From Thioclava sp. GXIMD4216 (GTDB lineage Bacteria; Pseudomonadota; Alphaproteobacteria; Rhodobacterales; Rhodobacteraceae), in contig NZ_CP149929.1 in the NCBI RefSeq assembly GCF_037949285.1, positions 1-64,000 on the forward strand: a stretch of DNA of 64,000 nt, read 5' to 3'. The notes under the pieces were generated by a model, which saw only the letters and a list, made by a program, of their open reading frames with translations, was not told the DNA's origin and searched no databases. The position numbers and the translations under genes are program-made. Below, piece by piece: positions 33,808 through 43,353 of this stretch; the first letter of the stretch is position 1; every line of letters starts with the position of its first letter.

Positions 33808-35490
33808 TTGGATCTGCACAGCATTTATGACGCATCTCTGGAGCGGGGCGCGGCAAATTTCGAAGCCTTGAGCCCATTGAGTTTCGTTGCGCGCACCGCG
33901 CATATCTATCCGGAGTTTCCCGCCATCATTCATGGCGATCTCCGTCTGACTTGGGGCGAGAGCTACGCCCGGATGCGGGCGGTGGCCTCGGCGCTTGTGC
34001 AGCGCGGCATCGGCAAGAACGACACCGTCTCGATCATTGCCGCCAATATCCCCGAGATGTTCGAGGCCCATTTCGCCGTGCCGATGGCGGGCGCGGTGCT
34101 CAACACCATCAACACCCGTCTCGATGCCGAGGCCATTGCCTTCACGCTGGCCCATGCCGAGGCCAAGGTGGTGCTGGTCGATCCCGAATTTTCCGAGCTG
34201 GTCGCGCGGGCCATCCATATGTCGGGCCTGACCGATCTGCTGGTCGTCGATATCGAGGATGCCAGTTTCGAGGGCGGGCACAGGATCGGGGCGCTGACCT
34301 ATGCCGATCTGCTGGCCGAGGGCGATCCGGCCTTTGACTGGGCGGGGCCGGCCGAGGAATGGGATGCGATCTCGCTCAACTATACCTCGGGCACGACCGG
34401 CAACCCGAAGGGCGTGGTCTATCACCATCGCGGGGCCTATCTGAACGCGATCTCGCAGATCATGACATGGGGCATGCCCCATCATGCGCGCTATCTGTGG
34501 ACGCTGCCGATGTTCCATTGCAACGGCTGGTGTTTCCCTTGGGCGATTGCCGCCAATGCGGGGGTCTGTATCTGCCTGCGCCATGTCCGCGCCGAGCCGA
34601 TCTTCCAGCTGATCCGCGACGAGAAGGTCAGCCATTTCTGCTGCGCGCCGATCATCCTGAACATGCTGGCCAATGCCCCTGCCGCGCTGCAGGCGTTCGA
34701 CCACGAGGTCAAGGCGATGACGGCAGGGGCCTCGCCGCCTGCCGCCGTGCTGGAGAAAATGGAGGCGATGGGGATCGCGGTCACCCATGTCTACGGGCTG
34801 ACCGAAACCTACGGGCCCTCGGTCGTCTGTGCATGGAAGGACGACTGGAACGCGCTGCCGCCCGACCAGCGCGCCACCCGAAAGGCGCGGCAGGGGGTTC
34901 GCAATCTGGGGCTGGGCGATCTGATGGTGGCCAATCCCGACACGATGGTCCCCGTGCCCGCCGATGGCACCACGCTGGGCGAGGTGTTCATGCGCGGCAA
35001 TGTGGTGATGAAGGGCTATCTGAAAAACCCCTCGGCCACGCAGAAAAGCCTGCGCGGGGGGTGGTTTGCCTCGGGCGATCTGGGGGTTCTGCATGGCGAT
35101 GGCTATATCGAGCTGAAGGACCGCTCGAAGGATATCATCATCTCGGGCGGCGAGAATATCTCGTCGATCGAGGTGGAGGATGTGCTGTATAAACATCCCG
35201 CCATTCTGGAAGCCGCCGTTGTGGCGCGCCCCGACGAGACATGGGGCGAGACCCCTTGCGCCTTTGTCGATCTGCGCGCGGGCGAGACCGCCAGTGCCGC
35301 CGAGATCATCGCCTTCTGCCGCGAGCGCATGGCGCATTTCAAAGCGCCCAAGGCGGTGATCTTCGGCCCGCTGCCGAAGACCTCGACCGGCAAGATCCAG
35401 AAATTCGTGCTGCGCGAGCGCGCCCGCCATCCCGAACAGGGGGACGGCAATGCTGCGGCAGCGCAGGATCTCAGCGGCACGACCGCTTGA
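33808..35490 (+). CDS. Acyl-CoA synthetase (AMP-forming)
   Basis: A 560-residue ANL-superfamily ligase. The P-loop is YTSGTTGNPKG at 192-202; later motifs are YGLTETYGP, GWFASGDLGV and the C-terminal lysine in PKTSTGKIQKF that is needed for adenylation. The best start is TTG 33808, because GGGAGGA lies 5 bases upstream and the first in-frame ATG is deep inside the domain. It activates a carboxylic acid, probably medium-chain or substituted, to its CoA thioester. Placement directly before etfBA and an acyl-CoA dehydrogenase indicates a dedicated first beta-oxidation step; DmdB-type ligases have this general look but the substrate cannot be assigned. Confidence 0.88.
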   Translation: MDLHSIYDASLERGAANFEALSPLSFVARTAHIYPEFPAIIHGDLRLTWGESYARMRAVASALVQRGIGKNDTVSIIAANIPEMFEAHFAVPMAGAVLNTINTRLDAEAIAFTLAHAEAKVVLVDPEFSELVARAIHMSGLTDLLVVDIEDASFEGGHRIGALTYADLLAEGDPAFDWAGPAEEWDAISLNYTSGTTGNPKGVVYHHRGAYLNAISQIMTWGMPHHARYLWTLPMFHCNGWCFPWAIAANAGVCICLRHVRAEPIFQLIRDEKVSHFCCAPIILNMLANAPAALQAFDHEVKAMTAGASPPAAVLEKMEAMGIAVTHVYGLTETYGPSVVCAWKDDWNALPPDQRATRKARQGVRNLGLGDLMVANPDTMVPVPADGTTLGEVFMRGNVVMKGYLKNPSATQKSLRGGWFASGDLGVLHGDGYIELKDRSKDIIISGGENISSIEVEDVLYKHPAILEAAVVARPDETWGETPCAFVDLRAGETASAAEIIAFCRERMAHFKAPKAVIFGPLPKTSTGKIQKFVLRERARHPEQGDGNAAAAQDLSGTTA

Positions 35491-35536
35491 ACAGGCCAGA
35501 ATTGGGTGAGGCCAGAATTTGCGTAAGGATTGAAGA

Positions 35537-36283
35537 ATGAAGGTTTTGGTGCCGATCAAACGGGTCATCGATTACAACGTCAAGCCGCGGGTCAGCCCCG
35601 ACGGGTCGGGCGTGGATCTGGCTAATGTGAAAATGTCGATGAACCCGTTCGACGAGATCGCCGTCGAGGAGGCGATCCGGCTGAGGGAACAGGGCGTGGC
35701 CCATGAGGTGGTCGTTGTCTCGATCGGCGAGGCGAAGGCGGCAGAGGTGATCCGCACGGCGCTGGCAATGGGCGCCGATCGCGGCATTCTGGTGCGCCAT
35801 GACGCCCCGCTCGAGCCGCTGGCGATTGCCAAGGTGCTGGCGCGGCTGGCGCAGGAGGAAGAGGTGCGGCTGGTGATCGCGGGCAAACAGGCGATTGACG
35901 ATGACATGAGCGCGACGGGCCAGATGCTGGCCGCGCGGCTGGGCTGGGGGCAGGCCTGTTTTGCCTCCGAGCTGCGCATTGCGGAGGGGGTCGCGCAGGT
36001 CACCCGCGAGGTGGATGGCGGTTTGCAGGTGCTGTCGGTGCCGCTGCCTGCCGTGGTCACCACCGATCTGCGGCTCAACGCGCCGCGCTATGCCTCGCTG
36101 CCCAATATCATGAAGGCCAAGAAGAAACCTCTGGCCGAGCGGGACTTTGCCACGTTTGGCGTGCCTGCCGAACCGCGCCTGCAGGTGCTGGCAACCGACG
36201 AACCCGCCGCCCGCGCGGCAGGGCGGAAGCTGGGCTCGGTGGCCGAGCTGCTGGAGAAACTGAAAGAAGGGGGGCTGGTCTGA
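35537..36283 (+). CDS. etfB: Electron transfer flavoprotein beta subunit
   Basis: A 248-residue EtfB with [18 protein letters not shown] at the start, the [11 protein letters not shown] motif, VVVSIG, and the family signature [14 protein letters not shown] [27 protein letters not shown] region near 155-180. It binds AMP and, with EtfA, one FAD. It lies 46 bases after the ligase and is coupled to etfA by TGATG. It is probably a second copy beside the housekeeping ETF, dedicated to the dehydrogenase downstream. Confidence 0.93.
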   Translation: MKVLVPIKRVIDYNVKPRVSPDGSGVDLANVKMSMNPFDEIAVEEAIRLREQGVAHEVVVVSIGEAKAAEVIRTALAMGADRGILVRHDAPLEPLAIAKVLARLAQEEEVRLVIAGKQAIDDDMSATGQMLAARLGWGQACFASELRIAEGVAQVTREVDGGLQVLSVPLPAVVTTDLRLNAPRYASLPNIMKAKKKPLAERDFATFGVPAEPRLQVLATDEPAARAAGRKLGSVAELLEKLKEGGLV

Positions 36284-37203
36284 TGGCGGTTCTGGTCATG
36301 GCGGAAATGCAGGGTCAGGCGCTGGCCCTTGATGCAACGGCCAAGGCGGTCACGGCGGCGCAGGAACTGGGCGCGGTCGATCTGCTGGTCTGCGGGCCGG
36401 ACGAAGCGGCGCAGACCGCCGCGCGCCTGACGGGGGTGGCGCAGGTCCTGCAGGCCGGCGATGCCGCCTATGCGCAGGGCAGCGCCGAGAATATCGCCGC
36501 CCTCCTTGCGGAGCTGGCCACGGGCTACAGCCATATTCTGGCCCCCGCGACGGCCTATGGGCGCAATATCCTGCCGCGACTGGCGGGGCTGCTGGATGTG
36601 ATGATCATCCCCGATGTGGTCGAGATCCTCGATGCCCAAACCTTCCGCCGCCCCGTCTATGCCGGAAACGCGCTGCAGACGGTGCGCTCGCAGGAGGCGC
36701 TCAAGGTGCTGACGCTGCGCGGCACGGCCTTCGCGCCTGCGCCCACGGGGGCAAGCGCGCCGGTAAGAGCCGTGGCGGGGCCGGGCGATCTGGGTCTGTC
36801 GCAGCCTGTGGAGGACCGCGTCCTTGCCAGCGAACGCCCCGAGCTGACCTCGGCGAAAATCGTGGTGTCGGGCGGGCGCGGGATCGGCTCGGAAAGCGAT
36901 TTCGCGCTGATCGGCGCGCTGGCCGACAAGCTGGGCGCGGCATTGGGGGCCTCGCGGGCGGCGGTGGATTCGGGCTTTGCGCCCAATGACCTGCAAGTGG
37001 GCCAGACGGGCAAGGTCGTGGCCCCCGATCTCTATATCGCCATCGGGATTTCGGGGGCGATCCAGCATCTGGCGGGGATGAAGGAGTCCAAGGTGATCGT
37101 GGCGATCAACAAGGATGAGGACGCCCCGATCTTTCAGGTGGCCGATTACGGGCTGGTCGCGGATCTGTTTCAGGCCGTGCCCGAACTGACCGACGCCCTT
37201 TGA
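36283..37203 (+). CDS. etfA: Electron transfer flavoprotein alpha subunit
   Basis: A 306-residue EtfA. The FAD-binding C-terminal domain is clear: [24 protein letters not shown] sequence, [26 protein letters not shown] and [30 protein letters not shown]. It passes electrons from the acyl-CoA dehydrogenase to ETF-ubiquinone oxidoreductase, which is not encoded here. Confidence 0.93.
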   Translation: MAVLVMAEMQGQALALDATAKAVTAAQELGAVDLLVCGPDEAAQTAARLTGVAQVLQAGDAAYAQGSAENIAALLAELATGYSHILAPATAYGRNILPRLAGLLDVMIIPDVVEILDAQTFRRPVYAGNALQTVRSQEALKVLTLRGTAFAPAPTGASAPVRAVAGPGDLGLSQPVEDRVLASERPELTSAKIVVSGGRGIGSESDFALIGALADKLGAALGASRAAVDSGFAPNDLQVGQTGKVVAPDLYIAIGISGAIQHLAGMKESKVIVAINKDEDAPIFQVADYGLVADLFQAVPELTDAL

Positions 37204-37306
37204 CCCTGTCCCGCCCCCCGAGCCTCTCCGGCCAAAGCCTCTGTGGCACCGGATGCGGCACTGTCTGGGGGCGGCGTTTTCTTACCCCCTATCCGAAGAG
37301 AGCCTG

Positions 37307-39124
37307 ATGACCTATACCGCCCCGATCGAGGACATGATGTTCGTGCTGGAAGAGCTTTGCGGCCTTGACGACATCACCCGACTGCCCGCCTTTGCCGATC
37401 TCGACCCCGAAACCGCCCGCGCCATCCTGCAGGAGGCGGGCAAATTCGCAGGCGAGGTGCTGGCCCCGCTGAATGCCGCCGGAGACCGTGCCGGACTGGG
37501 CTTCGATCAGGGCAGGGTGACCCTGCCCGAGGGCTGGGCCGAGGCCTATCACAGCATGTGCGAGATGGGCTGGAACGCGCCCGTGGCCCGCGACTGCGGC
37601 GGGATGGGCCTGCCGGCGCTGGTCAACTCGGCGGTGCAGGAGATGTTCTCCGGTGCCAATACCGCCTTCCAGCTCTGCTCGATGCTGACACAGGGCGCGG
37701 TGGAGGCGATCGACCTCTATGCCTCGCAGGCGCAAAAGGCGCTCTATCTGCCCAAGCTGGTCAGCGGCCAGTGGAGCGGCACGATGAACCTGACCGAGCC
37801 GCAGGCGGGCTCCGATCTGGGCGCGATCCGCACGCGGGCGGTGCCCGAGGGCGATCATTACAGGGTGTCGGGGCAGAAGATCTTCATCACCTATGGCGCG
37901 CATGACATGACCGAGAATATCATTCATCTCGTGCTGGCGCGCCTGCCCGATGCGCCGGCGGGCACCAAGGGGATTTCGATGTTCATCGTGCCCAAGCGGC
38001 TGGTCAATGCCGATGGCACGCTGGGGGCGGCCAATGACCTGCGCTGCGTCTCGCTGGAACACAAGATGGGCATCCATGCCAGCCCGACCGCCACGATGTC
38101 CTTCGGCGACGCGGGCGGGGCCATCGGCTATCTGGTGGGCGCCCCCAATCAGGGGCTGCATTACATGTTCGCCATGATGAACAATGCGCGTCTGGGGGTG
38201 GGGCTGCAGGGGGTGGGCATTGCCGAACATGCCACGCAGGGCGCGGTGGCCTTTGCGCTGGAACGCCGTCAGGGGCGGGTTCCGCAGGGGGCCAGCAGCA
38301 CCGCGATCATCAGCCATCCCGATATCCGCCGGATGCTGGGGCTGATGCGCGCGCGCACCGAGGCGGCGCGGGTGCTGGCCTATCGCGCCGCGCGCTCGCT
38401 GGATCTTGCCCGCCATAGTGACGATGCCCGCCAGCAGCACTGGCACCAGCAGCGGGTGGATCTGCTGATCCCCGTGGTCAAGGCATGGTCGACCGAGCTG
38501 TCGCTGAGCACCGCCTCGCTGGGGGTGCAGGTGCATGGCGGGATGGGCTATATCGAGGAAACCGGAGCCGCCCAGCATCTGCGCGATGCCCGTATCACCT
38601 CGATCTACGAAGGCACCACGGGGATTCAGGCGCTGGATCTGGTCGGGCGCAAGATCGCGCTGGACAAGGGGGCTGCGGCCTTTGCGCTGGTGGCCGATAT
38701 GCGGGCCTCGGCGGCGCGTCTGGAACAGGCCGGTCTGGAACGGGCCGGTCGGGAACGGGCAGCTCCGGGTGGCCCCGATTGGGCCCGCCTCGCGGCGCAG
38801 GTCAACGAGGCGGCGGCGCTGGTCGAGGAGGTGACGCAATGGATCATCGGCCAGAACGGGCAGGAACCGCAGGCCTCGGCCTGCGCGGTGCTGGAGCTGT
38901 TCGGCCTGTGTCTGGGGGCGTGGGCGATGGGCGATGCGGCCTATCACGCGGCCAAGCGGCTGGCGGCGGGGCGGCAGACAGCCCATGCCCGCGCGAAACT
39001 GGCGATGGCCGATTTCTATATGGCGCAATGTTTCCCGATGGCGCGCGCCCTGCGCAGGATGGTCGAGGACGGGGCCGCCAGCATCCTTGCGCTGGAGCCG
39101 GAGGATTTCGCGATCGGCGCCTGA
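37307..39124 (+). CDS. Acyl-CoA dehydrogenase, long form (DmdC/FadE-like)
   Basis: A 605-residue dehydrogenase, longer than the 380-residue classic type by a C-terminal helical domain, as in DmdC-type enzymes. Visible marks are MNLTEPQAGSDLG (FAD/substrate loop), HKMGIHASPTATMSFGD, VQVHGGMGYIEE, and the catalytic Glu in SIYEGTTGIQALDL. It begins with the MTYTAPIEDMMFVLEE form common to this subgroup. A 3 x 15-base degenerate in-frame repeat (38720-38764) lies in the C-terminal domain. With the ligase and ETF genes it forms a compact oxidation cassette; 3-methylmercaptopropionyl-CoA is one possible substrate, unproven. Confidence 0.88.
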   Translation: MTYTAPIEDMMFVLEELCGLDDITRLPAFADLDPETARAILQEAGKFAGEVLAPLNAAGDRAGLGFDQGRVTLPEGWAEAYHSMCEMGWNAPVARDCGGMGLPALVNSAVQEMFSGANTAFQLCSMLTQGAVEAIDLYASQAQKALYLPKLVSGQWSGTMNLTEPQAGSDLGAIRTRAVPEGDHYRVSGQKIFITYGAHDMTENIIHLVLARLPDAPAGTKGISMFIVPKRLVNADGTLGAANDLRCVSLEHKMGIHASPTATMSFGDAGGAIGYLVGAPNQGLHYMFAMMNNARLGVGLQGVGIAEHATQGAVAFALERRQGRVPQGASSTAIISHPDIRRMLGLMRARTEAARVLAYRAARSLDLARHSDDARQQHWHQQRVDLLIPVVKAWSTELSLSTASLGVQVHGGMGYIEETGAAQHLRDARITSIYEGTTGIQALDLVGRKIALDKGAAAFALVADMRASAARLEQAGLERAGRERAAPGGPDWARLAAQVNEAAALVEEVTQWIIGQNGQEPQASACAVLELFGLCLGAWAMGDAAYHAAKRLAAGRQTAHARAKLAMADFYMAQCFPMARALRRMVEDGAASILALEPEDFAIGA

Positions 39125-39226
39125 TACGGGCTTGATACGGGTCAGATCCGGGCCAGATCCGGATCTCGCGCTGACGGGAACGCCGTGGCAGGGTGGGGCG
39201 CGGGCCTGCCCTTTAACCCTGCCCGC

Positions 39227-40495
39227 CTATCGCCCCCCGCGCGCCGTGAAGCGGGCGGGGGAGAAGGGGGTGAGGTCGATCTGCGGGCGCGCGCCTTGCG
39301 CCAAGGCGCAGACCAGCTCGGCGGTGCCTGCCGATTGGGTCAGGCCCAGATGGCCGTGGCCGAAGGCATAGATCACGCGGTGCGTGGCGCGCGCGTGTCC
39401 GATGGCGGGCAGGCTGTCGGGCAGCGAGGGGCGGTAGCCCATCCATTCGGTGCCGCCCGTGCCCTGTAGCCCCGGCAGGAAGGTCATCGCCTTTTGCAGC
39501 AGGGTCTTGGCGCGTCTGTAATCGGGCGGCAGGTCCAGCCCGCCCAGCTCGACCGCCCCGCCCACCCGCAGGCCATTGCCGATTTTCGTCACCACGAAGC
39601 CGTGCATCGGGAAGGTGACATGGGTGCGCAGATCGACTGTCGCGGTGGGGAAGGTGGTGTTATAGCCGCGCTCGGTTTCCAGCGGCAGGTGATCGCCCAG
39701 ATGTCTGGCAAGCCTGTGCGACCACGCGCCCGCCGCCAGCACCACCTGCGCGGCATGGCGGGGGCCGCGATCGGTGGTGATCTCGACCCCCGTCTCGGTC
39801 GGGCGCAGGCGGCGCACCTCGGCCCGCTCGATCCGGCCGCCGAGTCCGCGCAGGGCCTGCGCCAGATGCTCGGTCCACAGGGCAGGGTCGGTCACGTTGA
39901 CCCAGTCGGGGGTGAAGCCCGCGCGGGTGAAGCAGGGGTTCAGGCCGGGCTGGATCTCGGCAATCTCGGCGGGGCTGTGCAGATAGGTGCAGCGGATGCC
40001 GTGGCGTTCCTTCTCGGCCCAGTTGGGCTGGCTGGCGCGGAACTCGGCCTCGGTCGCGTAAAGCTGCAACTGGCCCTCGCGGCGCAGCATCGCCTCGCCG
40101 CCGACCCGCGGGACCAGCCGCTCCAGCGCGGCGCGCGAATGCTGCATCATCGCGCTTTGCGCCGCCACCCCCGCCGCATAATTGCGGGCAGAGCTGGCGC
40201 GCCAGAATTTCCACATCCACGGCAGCATCCGCATGGCATAGGCGGGCGGCATCGACAAAGGCCCCAGCGGGTCCAGCAGCCATTTCGGCGCCTTGCGCAG
40301 GATGCCGGGCGTGGCCAGCGGCTCGATATCGGCGAAGGCGAAGGCACCGGCATTCCCGCGCGAGGTCTCGGCGGCCACGCCCTTGCGGTCCAGCACTGTC
40401 ACCCGAAACCCCGCGCGCGCCAGCTCCAGCGCCGAGGTGATGCCCACGATCCCCGCGCCGATGACGGTGATATCGGTCGTATTGCTGTCTGCCAT
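39227..40495 (-). CDS. D-amino acid (probable D-hydroxyproline) dehydrogenase, DadA-like
   Basis: A 422-residue FAD-dependent oxidoreductase of the DadA/DAO family. The dinucleotide-binding motif VIGAGIVGITSALELARAG is near residues 10-28, SRGNAGAFAFADIEPL near 45-60, and the C-terminal FAD loop reads VIYAFGHGHLGLTQSAGTAE. The neighbouring hydroxyproline epimerase (5 bases upstream) and DHDPS-fold deaminase indicate that it oxidises cis-4-hydroxy-D-proline to the pyrroline. Start at 40495 is set by the family N-terminus. Confidence 0.85.
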   Translation of the reverse strand: MADSNTTDITVIGAGIVGITSALELARAGFRVTVLDRKGVAAETSRGNAGAFAFADIEPLATPGILRKAPKWLLDPLGPLSMPPAYAMRMLPWMWKFWRASSARNYAAGVAAQSAMMQHSRAALERLVPRVGGEAMLRREGQLQLYATEAEFRASQPNWAEKERHGIRCTYLHSPAEIAEIQPGLNPCFTRAGFTPDWVNVTDPALWTEHLAQALRGLGGRIERAEVRRLRPTETGVEITTDRGPRHAAQVVLAAGAWSHRLARHLGDHLPLETERGYNTTFPTATVDLRTHVTFPMHGFVVTKIGNGLRVGGAVELGGLDLPPDYRRAKTLLQKAMTFLPGLQGTGGTEWMGYRPSLPDSLPAIGHARATHRVIYAFGHGHLGLTQSAGTAELVCALAQGARPQIDLTPFSPARFTARGGR

Positions 40496-40500
40496 AGGGC

Positions 40501-41508
40501 CTATGCTCCGGTCTGTGCGGGGCGCGGCGCGCCAGCAGGGCCGGACCGCGAATGGAAAGAGGGGATGCCGTTCACGAAAGGATCGGCGGGATCGAAGACC
40601 AGCCTCGTCTCGGCCATGATGAAGGCCTGACCGGTGATCGAGGGGATCACCCCGCCCGTAGGCCCCCACTGGTAGGACAGCCGGTAGGGGCTGCCGATCA
40701 CGCTTTCCTGCACGATCTCCTGCCCCGCCGCCAGAAGGCCATCGGCGGCCAGACAGGCCAGCCGCGCCGAGGACCCCGTGCCGCAGGGCGAGCGGTCATA
40801 GGCCCCATCGGGACAGAGCACGAAATTGCGGCTATGCAGGCCCGGCCTGTCGGACGGCCCGTGCAGGATCACATGGTCGATCACCCAGCCATTGCCCGCC
40901 TGCGCATTGCCCGCCTGCGCATTGCCCGCTTGCGCATTGAGTGTCTCGCGCAGCGCCACGCCCAGATCGGTCAGCGCGCGGAGATTGTCGGGGCGCACCG
41001 GCTCGGGCGAGGGATCGACGATATAGAACCAGTTGCCGCCATAGGCGACATGGCCCGAAACCGTGCCGTAACCCGCAATCTCGACGCTGACATCGCGCGC
41101 CACGCGGCGGCTTTCGATATTGGTGAGCGTCACGGTATGGGCATCATGCAGCACGACCGTGACCACCCCCGCAGGCGTCTCGATGCGGTGGCGTCCCGGC
41201 CCGATCCGGCCCAGATGCGCCAGCGTCACCGCCAGCCCGATCGTGCCATGCCCGCACATGCCCAGAACCGCATCGGCGTCGAAATAGATCACGCCCGTCA
41301 CGCAGCTTGGATCGACCGGTTCGACCAGCAGCGCGCAGACCATCGCCACCTGCCCGCGCGGCTCGCCGATCACGCCCTCCAGAAAGCCCCGATGCTGCCG
41401 GGCCAGCAGGGCCGCGCGTTCGGTCAGGGGGCCGGTTCCAAGATCCGGCCCGCCCGCAAGGATCACCCGCGTGGGCTCGCCCACCGTATGGCTGTCGATC
41501 ACATGCAT
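40501..41508 (-). CDS. 4-hydroxyproline 2-epimerase (proline racemase family)
   Basis: A 335-residue cofactor-free racemase/epimerase. Both catalytic cysteines are present, Cys85 in GMCGHGT and Cys242 in RSPCGTGSSA, so it should racemise/epimerise rather than dehydrate (dehydratases have Thr at the first site). N-terminal VIDSHTVGEPTRVI is typical of hydroxyproline epimerases. A triple 15-base repeat adds AQAGN units at residues 192-206. The ATG at 41508 overlaps the deaminase gene by 10 bases. It converts trans-4-hydroxy-L-proline to cis-4-hydroxy-D-proline. Confidence 0.88.
   Translation of the reverse strand: MHVIDSHTVGEPTRVILAGGPDLGTGPLTERAALLARQHRGFLEGVIGEPRGQVAMVCALLVEPVDPSCVTGVIYFDADAVLGMCGHGTIGLAVTLAHLGRIGPGRHRIETPAGVVTVVLHDAHTVTLTNIESRRVARDVSVEIAGYGTVSGHVAYGGNWFYIVDPSPEPVRPDNLRALTDLGVALRETLNAQAGNAQAGNAQAGNGWVIDHVILHGPSDRPGLHSRNFVLCPDGAYDRSPCGTGSSARLACLAADGLLAAGQEIVQESVIGSPYRLSYQWGPTGGVIPSITGQAFIMAETRLVFDPADPFVNGIPSFHSRSGPAGAPRPAQTGA
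40891..40935. repeat. Three 15-base in-frame repeats in the epimerase gene
   Basis: Unit ATTGCCCGCCTGCGC occurs at 40891-40905 and 40906-40920, and with one change at 40921-40935. It keeps the frame and adds AQAGN three times to a surface-like loop just before WVIDHVILHG. Confidence 0.9.
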
Positions 41509-42458
41509 TCGGCAATCACCCCGCCCTGTGTGACCCATGCGCCGAACCAGCGGGTGAACCGGTGGAACTGCTCTTCGCAGAAGCTGGCCTGCGAGGGCGA
41601 AAGCGCATCGGTCCGGTTGATGTTCAGGCGGTATTCCTCATGGCCTTTGAGCACCATGAGATGTTTGAAATAGAGCACCAGATCCACACCCTCGTCGAAG
41701 GCCGCAAGAACCGACAGCGCGTTTTCCAGCTCGCGCGCGCGCAGATCCGCCTCGGGGCAGCCCGCGGCGGCTTTCTTCGACAGCGCCACCTGCAACAGCA
41801 CCTCTTGCGGGAAAATCGTGCCGATACCGGTGATCGCGCCAACAGCGCCTGCCTTGACGATGCCGTGATAGACCTCGGTATCCACCCCCACCATCAGCAG
41901 CACATCCGCCTCCTGATGGGTGATATGTTCCGCCGCATAGGACAGATCGGCCTTGCCGCCGAACTCCTTGAACCCGATCAGGTTTTTATGCTCGGCGCGC
42001 AGCGCGAAGAACAGGTCGGCCTTGGTGCTATAGCCGTAATAGGGGCTGTTATAGATGATCGCGGGCAGATCGGGGGCCGCCGCGAGGACGGCCTTGAAAT
42101 GGTTGCGCTGCGCCGCGACCGACTGGCCACGCGACAGCAGGCGCGGGATCACCATCAGACCGGCCGCGCCCACCTTCTGCGCATGGGCGGCCAGTGTCAC
42201 GGCGGAAGCGGTGTTGACCGCGCCGGTGCCGACGATGACCGGCACACCCGCGCGGGTCAGACGCGCGACGCCCTCCATCCGCTCCGCCTCGCTCAGAAGC
42301 GGCCAGTCCCCGCAGGAGCCGCAATAGACCACGCCCGACATGCCCGCCGCCATCACCTCCTGCCCCCTGCGCACCAGCGCGTCGAAATCGGGTTTGCGGT
42401 CGGGGGTGCAGGGGGTCAGCAGCGCGGGAAGGGTGCCGAAGAAGACATCTGTGTTCAT
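41499..42458 (-). CDS. DHDPS-fold deaminase, probable pyrroline-4-hydroxy-2-carboxylate deaminase
   Basis: A 319-residue DapA/NAL-family barrel. The Schiff-base lysine is Lys164 in IGFKEFGG, the conserved tyrosine Tyr136 in IIYNSPYYG, and the pyruvate/carboxylate loop is YCGSCGDWPLLSEAER. A SCGD instead of the usual GSTGE is typical for the hydroxyproline-pathway branch. Start 42458 was chosen by family length. In the pathway it turns the pyrroline into 2-oxoglutarate semialdehyde. It is transcribed away from the XRE-cupin regulator. Confidence 0.85.
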   Translation of the reverse strand: MNTDVFFGTLPALLTPCTPDRKPDFDALVRRGQEVMAAGMSGVVYCGSCGDWPLLSEAERMEGVARLTRAGVPVIVGTGAVNTASAVTLAAHAQKVGAAGLMVIPRLLSRGQSVAAQRNHFKAVLAAAPDLPAIIYNSPYYGYSTKADLFFALRAEHKNLIGFKEFGGKADLSYAAEHITHQEADVLLMVGVDTEVYHGIVKAGAVGAITGIGTIFPQEVLLQVALSKKAAAGCPEADLRARELENALSVLAAFDEGVDLVLYFKHLMVLKGHEEYRLNINRTDALSPSQASFCEEQFHRFTRWFGAWVTQGGVIAECM

Positions 42459-42554
42459 GGGGCTCTCTCTATCTGTGGTGCGGGATCTGTGCGGGGCCTT
42501 TGGCAGCTTTGGGGGAGGGTGGTGACGTGGCAGAAACGGGCGCAGGGCCGAAGA

Positions 42555-42602
42555 ACGCGGTTGTTCCCGCGTCAGGAATATGCTTAAACAACCATAATTG
42601 GT
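42555..42602. promoter_or_regulatory. Divergent control region with two inverted repeats
   Basis: Between the deaminase and XRE-cupin starts lie ACGCGG/CCGCGT (42555-42572, 6-base loop) and ACCATAATTGGT (42591-42602, four-base arms) in an AT-rich stretch that ends at the regulator's ATG. They are candidate operators for that regulator and for both divergent promoters. Confidence 0.45.
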
Positions 42603-42616
42603 AAGAAAAGAAAAAT

Positions 42617-43246
42617 ATGACCGAAATAGAAAAATCCCCTCCGGCCATGCCCGAGGAAAGCTGGGAACAGGAGCGCCAGCAGCTGCGCAGCGATCTGGGG
42701 GCGCGGATGAAGGCGGTCCGGCAGGAATGCGGCTACACGCTGGAGGCCGCCGCACAGCGCACCGGTCTGGCGCTGTCGACCATCCACAAGATCGAGAATG
42801 GCCGCGTCTCGCCCAGCTACGAGAACCTCGTGCGGATCGCGCGCGCCTACGGGATCGGGATGGAGCGGCTGTTTTCCTCGGGGGAGGAGATCAGCCCCAC
42901 CACCCGCATGACAGTGACCAAGGCGGGGCAGGGGCGCAAGGTGCGCACCACCAATTTCGAATATGAGGTGCTGTGTAACGCCTTGTCGGAAAAGAAGATC
43001 ATTCCGCTTGTGACGCGGGTCGAACGGCGCGCGCCGCTGACCCTTGCCGATCTGGAGGCGCATAATGGCGAGGAGACGCTGTTTGTGCTGAGCGGGCGGG
43101 TCGAGCTGTATGTCGAACATTACGCCCCCGTGGTCCTGGAACCCGGCGATTGCGCCTATTTCGACAGCACGATGCGGCACGGGCTGCGCGCGCTTGAGGA
43201 CGGCGAAACCAAGGTGTTCTGGGCCTGCACCTATATCGATGTCTGA
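42617..43246 (+). CDS. XRE-family regulator with C-terminal cupin domain
   Basis: A 209-residue regulator. Residues about 25-85 form the XRE helix-turn-helix (TLEAAAQRTGLALSTIHKIENGRVSPSYENLVRIARAY). The C-terminal cupin (GEETLFVLSGRVELYVEHYAPVVLEPGDCAYFDSTMRHGLRAL) is the sensor half. Regulators of this form often control amino-acid and polyamine catabolism. Its divergence from the hydroxyproline genes makes it their likely controller. Confidence 0.88.
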   Translation: MTEIEKSPPAMPEESWEQERQQLRSDLGARMKAVRQECGYTLEAAAQRTGLALSTIHKIENGRVSPSYENLVRIARAYGIGMERLFSSGEEISPTTRMTVTKAGQGRKVRTTNFEYEVLCNALSEKKIIPLVTRVERRAPLTLADLEAHNGEETLFVLSGRVELYVEHYAPVVLEPGDCAYFDSTMRHGLRALEDGETKVFWACTYIDV

Positions 43247-43353
43247 TCCCGCCCGCCGAGGCCCCCCCAAACCCCCACCCCGATTGCGCGCCCGCACAGG
43301 CGCTTGAACATGATGAGGCGCCGCCTGTCGCGGTGACCGGCAAGGAGACCCTG

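Noticed and set aside
37289..39028. 579-codon minus-strand frame opposite the acyl-CoA dehydrogenase
   Set aside because: His/Gln/Arg-rich mirror of a gene with a complete set of dehydrogenase motifs.
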